Assembly (NCBI GenBank): GCA_903876815.1
Contig: CAIRBL010000083.1
Span: forward strand, 1 to 5,946
DNA from: an uncultured bacterium
GTDB lineage: Bacteria; Patescibacteriota; Patescibacteriia; UBA1558; GWA2-36-10
Length of the DNA: 5,946 nucleotides
Direction of reading: 5' to 3'
Each line of letters begins with the position of its first letter. Position 1 is the first letter of the stretch. The notes under the pieces were generated by a model, which saw only the letters and a program-made list of their open reading frames with translations, was not told where the DNA came from and searched no databases. Below are positions 1 through 5,863 of this stretch, piece after piece. The position numbers and the translations under genes were made by a program.

Positions 1-345
1 TCGCGAAGCGATAATAACAGAATATTTTGAGATAAAAGGTAAAAAATTTTTAAGCTCCTTAATACGCGTTGAATTATCCGCATCCATAAACAATATCAAA
101 TCTCCCTGAGCAAAATTTACACCCTTAGCCACCGAATAACCTTTGCCATGATTTTTTTGATTATTCAACAAAATTACCCCTGGAATTTGACTAACTATCG
201 TTGCTGTTTTATCTCTTGAAGCATCGTTGACGACTATAAGTTCAAAATTTTGAAAATTATTTTTTAAAAAATCTAAAACTTCATCTAAAGTATCTTTGAT
301 GACTTTTTCTTCATTAAAAGCTGGGATCACCACACTAATCTGCAT
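1..345 (-). CDS. Family 2 glycosyltransferase, polyprenyl-phosphate sugar transferase type (C-terminus off the left edge)
   Basis: The first 115 residues of a GT-A fold enzyme are visible, running off the window without a stop. The sequence opens with MQISVVIPAFNEE (residues 1-13), the standard GT2 first strand. VVNDASRDKT follows at 38-47 (nucleotide-binding loop), then NHGKGYSVAKG at 65-75 and the DXD metal/sugar-nucleotide site in LFMDADNST at 85-93. The HGKG and MDAD-ST pattern is most like dolichyl/polyprenyl-phosphate glucosyltransferases (ALG5/GtrB-like). By family knowledge these transfer a sugar from a nucleotide donor to a lipid phosphate on the cytoplasmic membrane face. The ATG is 4 bases after the gtrA-like stop and has no clear Shine-Dalgarno sequence, so translational coupling is likely. 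The missing C-terminus would show whether it has the two membrane helices typical of GtrB. Family call is firm; the exact sugar and lipid are inferred. Confidence 0.92.
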   Translation of the reverse strand, partial: MQISVVIPAFNEEKVIKDTLDEVLDFLKNNFQNFELIVVNDASRDKTATIVSQIPGVILLNNQKNHGKGYSVAKGVNFAQGDLILFMDADNSTRIKELKNFLPFISKYSVIIASR

Positions 346-349
346 AAAT

Positions 350-775
350 TTATTTTCTAAAAGTCCAATATTTTTGTAAGAAAAAATTCCAATTAATAAC
401 TATGACGACTGTCAATAATTTTGCTAATAAATCATACCAAGAGAATTTATCCACAAAAATAAAAAGCAAAAATATTGTCAGTAACCAACCACCAGAAGCA
501 ACAATAAAAAATTTTAAATAATCTTTTAAGAATTTAGAATTTTGCACTCTAAAAGTCCAATATCTGTTTAACAAAAAACTTGAACTAGCAGCGACCACAA
601 AAGATAAAGTGGCCGCCAATAAATAATGCCAACTCAAAAACCTAGTAAAAAAAATATATACCGTAAAATCAACTACTGTATTAAAAGCGCCAACTAAGGC
701 AAACTTAATAAATTGCCTAAGACCAGTGCGACCATCTAATAATTTTAAAATTTTATTGTCCTGCCAATAATACAT
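350..775 (-). CDS. GtrA family membrane protein (putative lipid-linked sugar flippase)
   Basis: This 141-residue protein has the length and layout of the GtrA/DPMS family: four hydrophobic segments at about 22-43, 50-69, 87-108 and 114-133. The family signature FALVGAFNTVVDF sits at 25-37. The repeated NRYWTF (70-75) and QKYWTF (134-139) motifs follow helices 2 and 4, a pattern typical of the family. Family members are thought to move polyprenyl-phosphate-linked glucose or other sugars across the inner membrane. The gene lies one base downstream of the protease stop and 4 bases upstream of a GT2 gene, the classic GtrA-GtrB type pairing. The first ATG is used; the roughly 20 hydrophilic residues before helix 1 are somewhat longer than usual, but no better start is seen. 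No cysteine is present. The role in lipid-sugar flipping is inferred from family and neighbour. Confidence 0.9.
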   Translation of the reverse strand: MYYWQDNKILKLLDGRTGLRQFIKFALVGAFNTVVDFTVYIFFTRFLSWHYLLAATLSFVVAASSSFLLNRYWTFRVQNSKFLKDYLKFFIVASGGWLLTIFLLFIFVDKFSWYDLLAKLLTVVIVINWNFFLQKYWTFRK

Positions 776-776
776 A

Positions 777-2801
777 TCAAAAATTTAGCACTTCTATTTG
801 ATAGCCATTTTTATCACTTGCATTCTTAAGATAAAAACTATTTTTCTCTAAGCCATAAGCATCATAAACTTTCAGTAAGGCAGCAGAATTTTTCTTTGGT
901 AAAGTCAAAATCTCTGGCACACCATCACCTGATAAATCACGAGCAATGATATTTACGCCCGTTTTAAGCTGGGTAGTAAAGGCCACAAAATTGCTCTTGT
1001 CTCTGCCTTTAAAACTAAAAGTCCTAACATGGGCTATTTGATCTTTTTGTGGAGCAGTGACTATCTCTTGCCAACCATCATTGTTCACGTCACCAATAGT
1101 CAAATTTACACCACTCTTCATTTTATTTTCGTAAGCTAAAAATTTTGATTTTACTCGAAGCTCCCAATCAAAAATTCTAAGTTCCGGCTCAAAACCACTG
1201 CTAGGGGCTGTCACAATCTCTTCTAGATCATCATTGTTCACGTCACCAACAGCGATATTTACACCACCAAAAAAATTAGCATCATAGGCAAAAAATTGTT
1301 TTTGTAAATTACCGCGCCAATCAAAAATTCTAATGTGTGGACCGCCTTTTGACATTGGAGCTGTGACAATATCAATTTGTCCGTCATTGTTCACGTCACC
1401 AACAGCGATATTTACACCACCAAAAAAATTAGCATCATAGGCCATAAACTCAGACAAAACATTACCATCTTCGTCAAAAATCCTGATATGAGGCCCACCA
1501 CTGGCTTTTGGGGCGGTGATTATTTCTTGAGCACCGTCATTGTTCACGTCACCAACAGCGATATTTACACCACCTTTAAACTTAGCTGTGTAAGCAAGCC
1601 AATTATTCAGCTCTTTACCATTTTCATCTAAAATAAAAACTTTGGGCTCTAAGCCAGAGTCTGGAGCTAAAATAATATAACGTTTTTGTTCGAAAGTAGT
1701 GGCAGCTAGCTCTAAGGCTGCTCCAATATCTATCAAACCACTACCTAAGTCTGAATAATTACTAGGATTAGCTGTTATGACGCTGCTGGCGCTATTTTTG
1801 ATAATACTATAAATATCATTGGGTTTGAATTGAGGATAATTCATTTTGATTAAAGCAGCGGTGGCTGAAATAATCGGCGTAGCTACTGAAGTACCAGACC
1901 AACCGCCACTGTAGTACTCCTGAAAAACACTGTCGGTACTATTTTGATAAGTAGTGGAAAAAAAGCTTGTGCCGGGCGCTGAGATGTCAATACAATTTTC
2001 ACCAAAATTAGAAAAAGCGCTTAATCTTTTAAGATGATCAACAGCAGCCACTCCTAAAACTCTATTTACTCCATCAAAATCACAAATAGGATAATGTGGG
2101 TAAACATCCAAATCTAAACCTTCATTTTCTTCGTTGCCAGAGGCAGCGATAATCATCACTCCTTTTTCATAAGCATTTTTAATAGCTTGCTTCAAAATAG
2201 CATCATAAGATGGCCCCACTAAACTCAAGTTTATAATATCAGCTCCATTTTCCACAGCATAATCAATCGCTTGAGCTAAAACCATGGTATTACCCTGACC
2301 TTTGGCATCCAAAATTCTTAAAGGCATAATTTTTGCCTGTGGCGCAACGCCTACAATGCCAAAATTATTTTTAGTTGCTGCCAAAACCCCAGCAATCACA
2401 GTACCGTGATTAATGGCTGTTTTTTCATAAGCAGCAGACAAAACTGGCTCTGGCACATTATCTGAATCAATAAAATCCCAACCATGAACATCATCAATAT
2501 AGCTATTTTCATCATCATCTAAGCCATTATCTGGTATTTCTGCTGTATTTTGCCAAAGATTAGCCAATAAATCAGGGTGGTCTGTGTCTATACCAGAATC
2601 TAAAATAGCCACAACCACTTCTTTGTTGACCTGCATATCATACGACCAGCTTGGTTTGATATTGATCAAATCAAAATAGCTTTGATTCACCATAGCACTA
2701 TCTTGCGGAGTATAATCTTGCTGAAAAGCTAATAAAATCTGCGGATTAACCAAGCCAAAAAGTAAGCTTAAATTAATAAAAACAAAAAATTTTTTAAACA
2801 C
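777..2801 (-). CDS. Secreted S8 subtilisin-like serine protease with C-terminal VCBS/FG-GAP-type repeats
   Basis: This 674-residue protein begins with a signal peptide (KKFF, hydrophobic to about 25, ending LLAFQQ). The S8 catalytic domain spans about 40-370. Its triad is D68 in AILDSGIDTDHPDL, H132 in NHGTVIAGV and S305 in SGTSVATP, with oxyanion-hole N223 in AASGNE. An acidic insert at 88-110 (EIPDNGLDDDENSYIDD, then HGWDF) matches the calcium-site insert of many fervidolysin/thermitase-like subtilases. Residues about 372-674 are a repeat domain with DVNNDG calcium-type loops, listed separately. All catalytic residues are intact, so an active extracellular protease is expected. Little room exists for an I9 propeptide. 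Two cysteines only, C240 and C270, could form a disulfide. The start is GTG: an in-frame TAA lies four codons upstream and no better start exists. No C-terminal sorting signal or membrane anchor is seen. It heads a unit with GtrA and GT2 genes. Confidence 0.95.
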   Translation of the reverse strand: MFKKFFVFINLSLLFGLVNPQILLAFQQDYTPQDSAMVNQSYFDLINIKPSWSYDMQVNKEVVVAILDSGIDTDHPDLLANLWQNTAEIPDNGLDDDENSYIDDVHGWDFIDSDNVPEPVLSAAYEKTAINHGTVIAGVLAATKNNFGIVGVAPQAKIMPLRILDAKGQGNTMVLAQAIDYAVENGADIINLSLVGPSYDAILKQAIKNAYEKGVMIIAASGNEENEGLDLDVYPHYPICDFDGVNRVLGVAAVDHLKRLSAFSNFGENCIDISAPGTSFFSTTYQNSTDSVFQEYYSGGWSGTSVATPIISATAALIKMNYPQFKPNDIYSIIKNSASSVITANPSNYSDLGSGLIDIGAALELAATTFEQKRYIILAPDSGLEPKVFILDENGKELNNWLAYTAKFKGGVNIAVGDVNNDGAQEIITAPKASGGPHIRIFDEDGNVLSEFMAYDANFFGGVNIAVGDVNNDGQIDIVTAPMSKGGPHIRIFDWRGNLQKQFFAYDANFFGGVNIAVGDVNNDDLEEIVTAPSSGFEPELRIFDWELRVKSKFLAYENKMKSGVNLTIGDVNNDGWQEIVTAPQKDQIAHVRTFSFKGRDKSNFVAFTTQLKTGVNIIARDLSGDGVPEILTLPKKNSAALLKVYDAYGLEKNSFYLKNASDKNGYQIEVLNF
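1231..1289. repeat. 59-base direct repeat, copy 1
   Basis: This block is identical, including synonymous positions, to 1384-1442. It encodes the ANFFGGVNIAVGDVNND part of the protease repeat on the minus strand. A 38-base shorter identity recurs at 1537-1574, and a diverged copy begins at 1078. It is a coding repeat, not a mobile element. Confidence 0.93.
1384..1442. repeat. 59-base direct repeat, copy 2
   Basis: Identical to 1231-1289 at exactly 153 bases distance. The next copy, again 153 bases on, keeps identity for 38 bases (1537-1574). Identity at the DNA level rather than only in protein suggests recent duplication or gene conversion among repeat units. Confidence 0.93.
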
Positions 2802-2838
2802 GGCTAAAATTACTTAATTTTTAACATTTATCGCCTAA

Positions 2839-2868
2839 ATTATAACATAAAACCTTATGTAAAAACAA
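2839..2868 (-). promoter_or_regulatory. Sigma-70-type promoter for the protease-GtrA-GT2 unit
   Basis: On the minus strand a perfect TATAAT at 2844-2839 is preceded, after 18 bases, by TTGTTT at 2868-2863, a weak -35 box (TTG conserved). The expected start of transcription is near 2832, about 30 bases before the GTG of the protease. The -35 box overlaps the T-tract of the preceding terminator. This gap at 2802-2914 is the only intergenic stretch long enough for a promoter in the window. The -10 box is convincing, the -35 box less so. Confidence 0.6.
2845..2860. promoter_or_regulatory. Inverted repeat inside the promoter spacer (possible operator)
   Basis: A perfect 6-base dyad, ACATAA (2845-2850) and TTATGT (2855-2860) with a 4-base centre, fills the spacer between the proposed -35 and -10 boxes. 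A repressor or activator of the MerR or dimeric type could bind here. A dyad this short arises by chance in AT-rich DNA, so this is only a candidate. Confidence 0.25.
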
Positions 2869-2896
2869 GAACCCCGTCAAAATTCAATTTGACGGG
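2861..2896 (-). terminator. Rho-independent terminator after the glycosidase gene
   Basis: A 9-base perfect stem pairs CCCGTCAAA (2873-2881) with TTTGACGGG (2888-2896) around a 6-base loop. On the minus strand it is followed by a T-rich run (TTCTTGTTTTT, 2871-2861). It begins 18 bases past the glycosidase stop. The plus-strand side has only a weak T-rich tail, so termination should act mainly on minus-strand transcripts. It separates the two transcription units. Confidence 0.88.
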
Positions 2897-2914
2897 ATTT
2901 TATCAGCAAAATTA

Positions 2915-3910
2915 TTACCTAAACAAAGTTCTAGCTAGCTCCCAATAGGCTTTATTGCCATATAATTTTTGCCAATACCACCACTCTGTCCCCCATAAAT
3001 AAGTTTGGCTAAAATTAATATTTTGAGCAAAAAGTAAATTAGCCTCAAATTGTCGCACGCTAAAAGATTTATTAATTTCCTTAGCACTTAATTCTGTCAT
3101 CTTACCTTTTGGCACCCAAGGCTCTGTTTGCAGCTCACTCACTATACGAGAAGCGCCCGTTTTATTTACTCTATCAGCTTTCCAAACATAAAACCAACTT
3201 GGTATTGGATAACGAAAATACTTAAACACTGGATTCCAAACTACTCGATAAACAGTGTTAGCCAAAACATCGCTAGCCCTTGCTTCTCTTTCCCACATAG
3301 ACAACTCACCAGAAGCGGAAATAATAACAGGCCTTTTATCTATTTGCTTCACCAAGGCAACTTCTTTTTTTAAAAATTCTTCATCACTCTTTGGACAAGT
3401 ACCAAACCAATCAACTAAGGGCTCATTTTCAATTTGCCAAGCCACAATTTCTTTACGGTCTTTATAACGATTAATAAAAATCTCCAGCATTTTTAAAGTT
3501 TCATTTTTGATAGTTTCTTCTTTTTCGGTTTCCAACCATTTTGGTAAATGACATTCTGGCCAGCGTGGTAAACGAGCACCGATATTAACAATAAAGCTCA
3601 CATCTCTTTTTGCTCCCTCGTCAAGCATCAAATCATAATCATAAAAATCTAATTCTCCTTTTGTTTTTTCTACTTCATCCCAATAAATTGGCAAGCGAAT
3701 ATTTTTAACCCCCAAATCATCTAAAATCGCTTTGTAGGTTTCTTGCCAGTCCAAATCTAAACTTTTCGCAAATTTACTAGAAAAAGTTATGCCCCAAAAA
3801 TTAGCATCAGCTTTGAGCTCTCCGGAACTTGGGTAATGTTTGGCAAATTTAAAAAACCAAATTAACCAAAATACAAAAACTATTAAAACTAAAATCTTCC
3901 ACATCTTCAT
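2915..3910 (-). CDS. Membrane-anchored (beta/alpha)8-barrel glycoside hydrolase, clan GH-A-like
   Basis: This 331-residue protein starts with a hydrophobic segment at 4-22 flanked by MKMWK and by KFAKHY. It is probably an uncleaved signal anchor that puts the rest outside the membrane. The body looks like a GH5/GH42-type TIM barrel. NIRLPIYWDEVEKTKGELDFYDYD (split over 70-93) resembles the beta-2 region where R and W line the sugar pocket. WQIENEP at 158-164 carries the probable acid/base E163. SELQTEPW at 258-265 probably holds the nucleophile at E259, with E263 as an alternative. LWGTEWWYW at 305-313 fits the beta-8 aromatic wall. The only cysteines are C120 and C172. The substrate is not identifiable; a surface glycan or cell-wall polysaccharide is inferred. 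It begins 6 bases after the transporter stop, and a second ATG two codons in is an alternative start. The terminator follows its stop. Confidence 0.8.
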   Translation of the reverse strand: MKMWKILVLIVFVFWLIWFFKFAKHYPSSGELKADANFWGITFSSKFAKSLDLDWQETYKAILDDLGVKNIRLPIYWDEVEKTKGELDFYDYDLMLDEGAKRDVSFIVNIGARLPRWPECHLPKWLETEKEETIKNETLKMLEIFINRYKDRKEIVAWQIENEPLVDWFGTCPKSDEEFLKKEVALVKQIDKRPVIISASGELSMWEREARASDVLANTVYRVVWNPVFKYFRYPIPSWFYVWKADRVNKTGASRIVSELQTEPWVPKGKMTELSAKEINKSFSVRQFEANLLFAQNINFSQTYLWGTEWWYWQKLYGNKAYWELARTLFR

Positions 3911-3916
3911 AAAAAA

Positions 3917-4849
3917 TTAGACCACCATAAAATAAAGACCAATGCTAATCAAAGTAATTGCTAATATTTTTTGAATAATAATACCTTTAGAAACATCTTC
4001 TTGCAAAAGTTTTGGGTAAAAAACAGAGATCAAACCACCTAAAACTAACAAAAAAGCATACTGCACTCCTTGTAAAGCATTGACCAAAGCTACTGAGCCC
4101 AAAAAGACTGCATAATTTTGCAACAAAAAACCAACGGCAGCTATACCTTGGTTGGCAAAAAATAAAACACTTTTTTTCTTTTTTAATTTTTTTAAACCAA
4201 CAAAAATCTCTTTTCTGTTTGCTTTTGGTACTAATAAAAATAAAACGCACAGCAAGGTACCTAGTCGAATCCAAATAAAAGCACTAAAAAATGTTTGATT
4301 TAAATAAATATATTTAGTAGCCACAAAAAAGACTGCAAAGAAAAATGCAGCAGCTACGGCAGTGAGTATAGCTATAAAATTTTTTTGTTTAACTAAACCA
4401 AACCAAATCAACACCTTTGTCCACAAACTATGACCACTAGGCAACCATGCTAACAATACTGTGCCTAATAAAAGAAAAAATAAGGCCAACCATTGCAAGG
4501 AGCTAAAAGTTTCTCCCAAAAAAACTAAAGCCAAAATAATAGTAAAAATTGGCACCAAACCACCAATCAAGGGAATGATCTTGGAAACATCTCCAATTTT
4601 TAGTGAACGATATAAAAGCAACAAAGCTACCGGAAACAAAGCGCCAACTACTAAATTATAAATCAACCAAAAAAATCCAGGCCACTCTAAAAACCAAGGA
4701 GCCAAAACTAACACCACTGCACCTAAAACTCCCACCAAAAAAGTATAAGTTTTGGTGCTTGGTACTAAATTTTCTAACAAAAACTTATCAGATAAATTAA
4801 CTATTGCTAAAATCAAATAAGCAGCAATCGCAATAACAAGCCAATCCAT
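3917..4849 (-). CDS. EamA/DMT superfamily transporter (about ten membrane helices)
   Basis: The 310-residue protein is almost wholly hydrophobic, with about ten predicted helices arranged as two EamA halves (about 2-136 and 155-308). The first half ends with the typical stretch SLKIGDVSKIIPLIGGLVP (82-100) and LGETFSSLQW (111-120), where the G-E-x-F/L turn precedes the last helix of an EamA repeat. The second half has the matching NYAVFLGSVALVNAL segment at 245-259. A lysine-rich cytoplasmic loop lies at 218-227 (KKLKKKKS). By family knowledge DMT proteins export or exchange small metabolites, nucleotide sugars or lipid-linked sugars; the substrate cannot be read here. It starts 15 bases after the OLD gene stop and ends 6 bases before the glycosidase gene, so it is in their operon. 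Proximity to the glycosidase hints at a sugar-related role, which is weak inference. Confidence 0.88.
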   Translation of the reverse strand: MDWLVIAIAAYLILAIVNLSDKFLLENLVPSTKTYTFLVGVLGAVVLVLAPWFLEWPGFFWLIYNLVVGALFPVALLLLYRSLKIGDVSKIIPLIGGLVPIFTIILALVFLGETFSSLQWLALFFLLLGTVLLAWLPSGHSLWTKVLIWFGLVKQKNFIAILTAVAAAFFFAVFFVATKYIYLNQTFFSAFIWIRLGTLLCVLFLLVPKANRKEIFVGLKKLKKKKSVLFFANQGIAAVGFLLQNYAVFLGSVALVNALQGVQYAFLLVLGGLISVFYPKLLQEDVSKGIIIQKILAITLISIGLYFMVV

Positions 4850-4864
4850 AAATTTTATTTTTAA

Positions 4865-5863
4865 TTATAAACTACTAATAATTTCTTTAAGCGGCGCCAT
4901 TAACTTTGAATCAAAATCACTTTGTGTAACAGCTGTGGCCGCATATAAAGCATTGATTGGTTTTTTATCATCTTGCTGATACTTTTGGGGATAATGCTTT
5001 TCTATGGCTCCTTCGGGAAAAATAAAAATATTATGAGTTTTTAATTCAGCAATCAAGCTAGGAACTTGCCAAGACTTGGGTGTAATGGCTAAATGATTTA
5101 ATAATTTATCCAGCTGAAATTTGATCAAATCTTTATCAGCTAAAACTCGATAATCAATTTGAAAAATATTTAACAAATCTAAATAAATATTAAAATTACC
5201 CTTACCATGAGTCTGTACTACTTTGATATCTTTATCGCCTTTATAAAAACGATCTATCAAACCACGCAATAAAATTCTATCGGACACTCCCTCTACCAAA
5301 ATCACCGTATCGGCAAACAACATTTCTACATTATCAGCATCCAGCTCCTGAATAAGCCGTTTGTAGCTATAATGCTGTTTTTTTATGGGCAAACCAAAAG
5401 CTTTGGTACTCAAATCATCTTTAACTACTCGTAAAACTTGTGGCAAAGTAACAGAATTGATAAATAAAGGCGAATGAGTAGTAAACAAGACCTGACCGTA
5501 ATCACCAGCATTTTGCATAGCCCAAAGTAATTTTTTGATAATAGCTGGATGCAAATGAGTTTCTGGTTCATCAATAATGACTATTTCGTATTCTGGATGA
5601 TAAATATAAAGTAATATAGCAAAAATGCGACGGAAACCAGAGCCCAAATGATCAATCGTGGCCTTTCTATCGCCTTCTTTAATGCCGGCTTGCTCATAAT
5701 GAATGTCTAGGGCGTTATTTTTGGTAACTATTTTGGGAAAATGTAAACGTAAACTTTGCTGAAATTGCTCTACTAATTTTGGATATTTTTGAAAACTATG
5801 CCAATCTTTATTTAATTGCTCAATTGCAGGCCCATATCTCTCCATAGACCACTTGTTGGTCAA
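4865..5863 (-). CDS. OLD-family ATP-dependent endonuclease, C-terminal part (ATPase signature to TOPRIM); 5' end broken or off-window
   Basis: The 332 visible residues hold the second half of an ABC-type ATPase followed by a TOPRIM nuclease domain. The signature LGSGFRR is at 73-79, Walker B IVIIDEPETHLHP at 94-106 (D98, catalytic E99) and the switch histidine in TTHSP at 128-132 (H130). TOPRIM acidic residues follow: E191 in ILVEGVSD and D243/D245 in VLADKDL. This order is that of OLD nucleases, which cut DNA with ATP-controlled dimerisation. Walker A is absent; in the family it lies over 100 residues before the signature, beyond the right edge. The TTG used as start is only the first possible one. 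The frame stays open 16 codons further upstream, then meets TGA at 5914-5912 and 5923-5921. It may be a pseudogene, a frameshifted gene or a sequence error. No UvrD-like Gabija partner follows it; the next gene is a transporter. Confidence 0.8.
   Translation of the reverse strand: MTNKWSMERYGPAIEQLNKDWHSFQKYPKLVEQFQQSLRLHFPKIVTKNNALDIHYEQAGIKEGDRKATIDHLGSGFRRIFAILLYIYHPEYEIVIIDEPETHLHPAIIKKLLWAMQNAGDYGQVLFTTHSPLFINSVTLPQVLRVVKDDLSTKAFGLPIKKQHYSYKRLIQELDADNVEMLFADTVILVEGVSDRILLRGLIDRFYKGDKDIKVVQTHGKGNFNIYLDLLNIFQIDYRVLADKDLIKFQLDKLLNHLAITPKSWQVPSLIAELKTHNIFIFPEGAIEKHYPQKYQQDDKKPINALYAATAVTQSDFDSKLMAPLKEIISSL

Larger units (their letters stand above)
807..1682 (-). repeat. 51-residue (153-base) tandem repeats of the protease C-terminal domain
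   Basis: Five full units follow each other with no change in length: residues 411-461, 462-512, 513-563, 564-614 and 615-665. An incomplete leading unit at 374-410 lacks the GVN-to-DVNNDG half. The consensus runs GVNIAVGDVNNDG, then EIVTAP, then GGPHIRIFD, then an FxAYDANF segment. The D-x-N-x-D-G loops resemble calcium sites of FG-GAP/VCBS repeats, which fold as beta-propeller blades. Unit 3 reads DVNNDD and unit 5 DLSGDG, so conservation decays toward the C-terminus. The DNA shows the same 153-base spacing from landmarks at 925, 1078, 1231, 1384 and 1537. A calcium-stabilised propeller used for binding or packing against the protease is inferred. Confidence 0.9.

Noticed and set aside
1078..1574. 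CRISPR-like evenly spaced repeats
   Set aside because: Spacing of 153 bases with coding continuity and a conserved protein motif in every unit; these are protein-domain repeats.
1377..1631. Plus-strand open frame with repeated VIVHVTNSDIYTT segments
   Set aside because: It is the antisense reading of the protease repeat units. Its internal repetition comes from the 153-base period, and the minus-strand frame has clear protein homology.
3128..3467. Plus-strand open frames of 70-81 codons opposite the glycosidase
   Set aside because: Antisense shadows: no start context, no recognisable domain, and they overlap a conserved barrel region on the other strand.
3987..4274. Second minus-strand frame inside the transporter gene
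   Set aside because: Out-of-frame reading of a hydrophobic gene; unusual Cys/Phe/Lys-rich composition and no independent support.
4461..4800. Lysine-rich plus-strand frames opposite the transporter
   Set aside because: Antisense of AT-rich transmembrane coding sequence; low-complexity composition is what such shadows give.
4865..5863. Gabija-type anti-phage defence system (GajA with GajB)
   Set aside because: The OLD/TOPRIM protein is GajA-like only in broad family terms. The downstream gene is a transporter, not a UvrD-like helicase, and the upstream side is outside the window.
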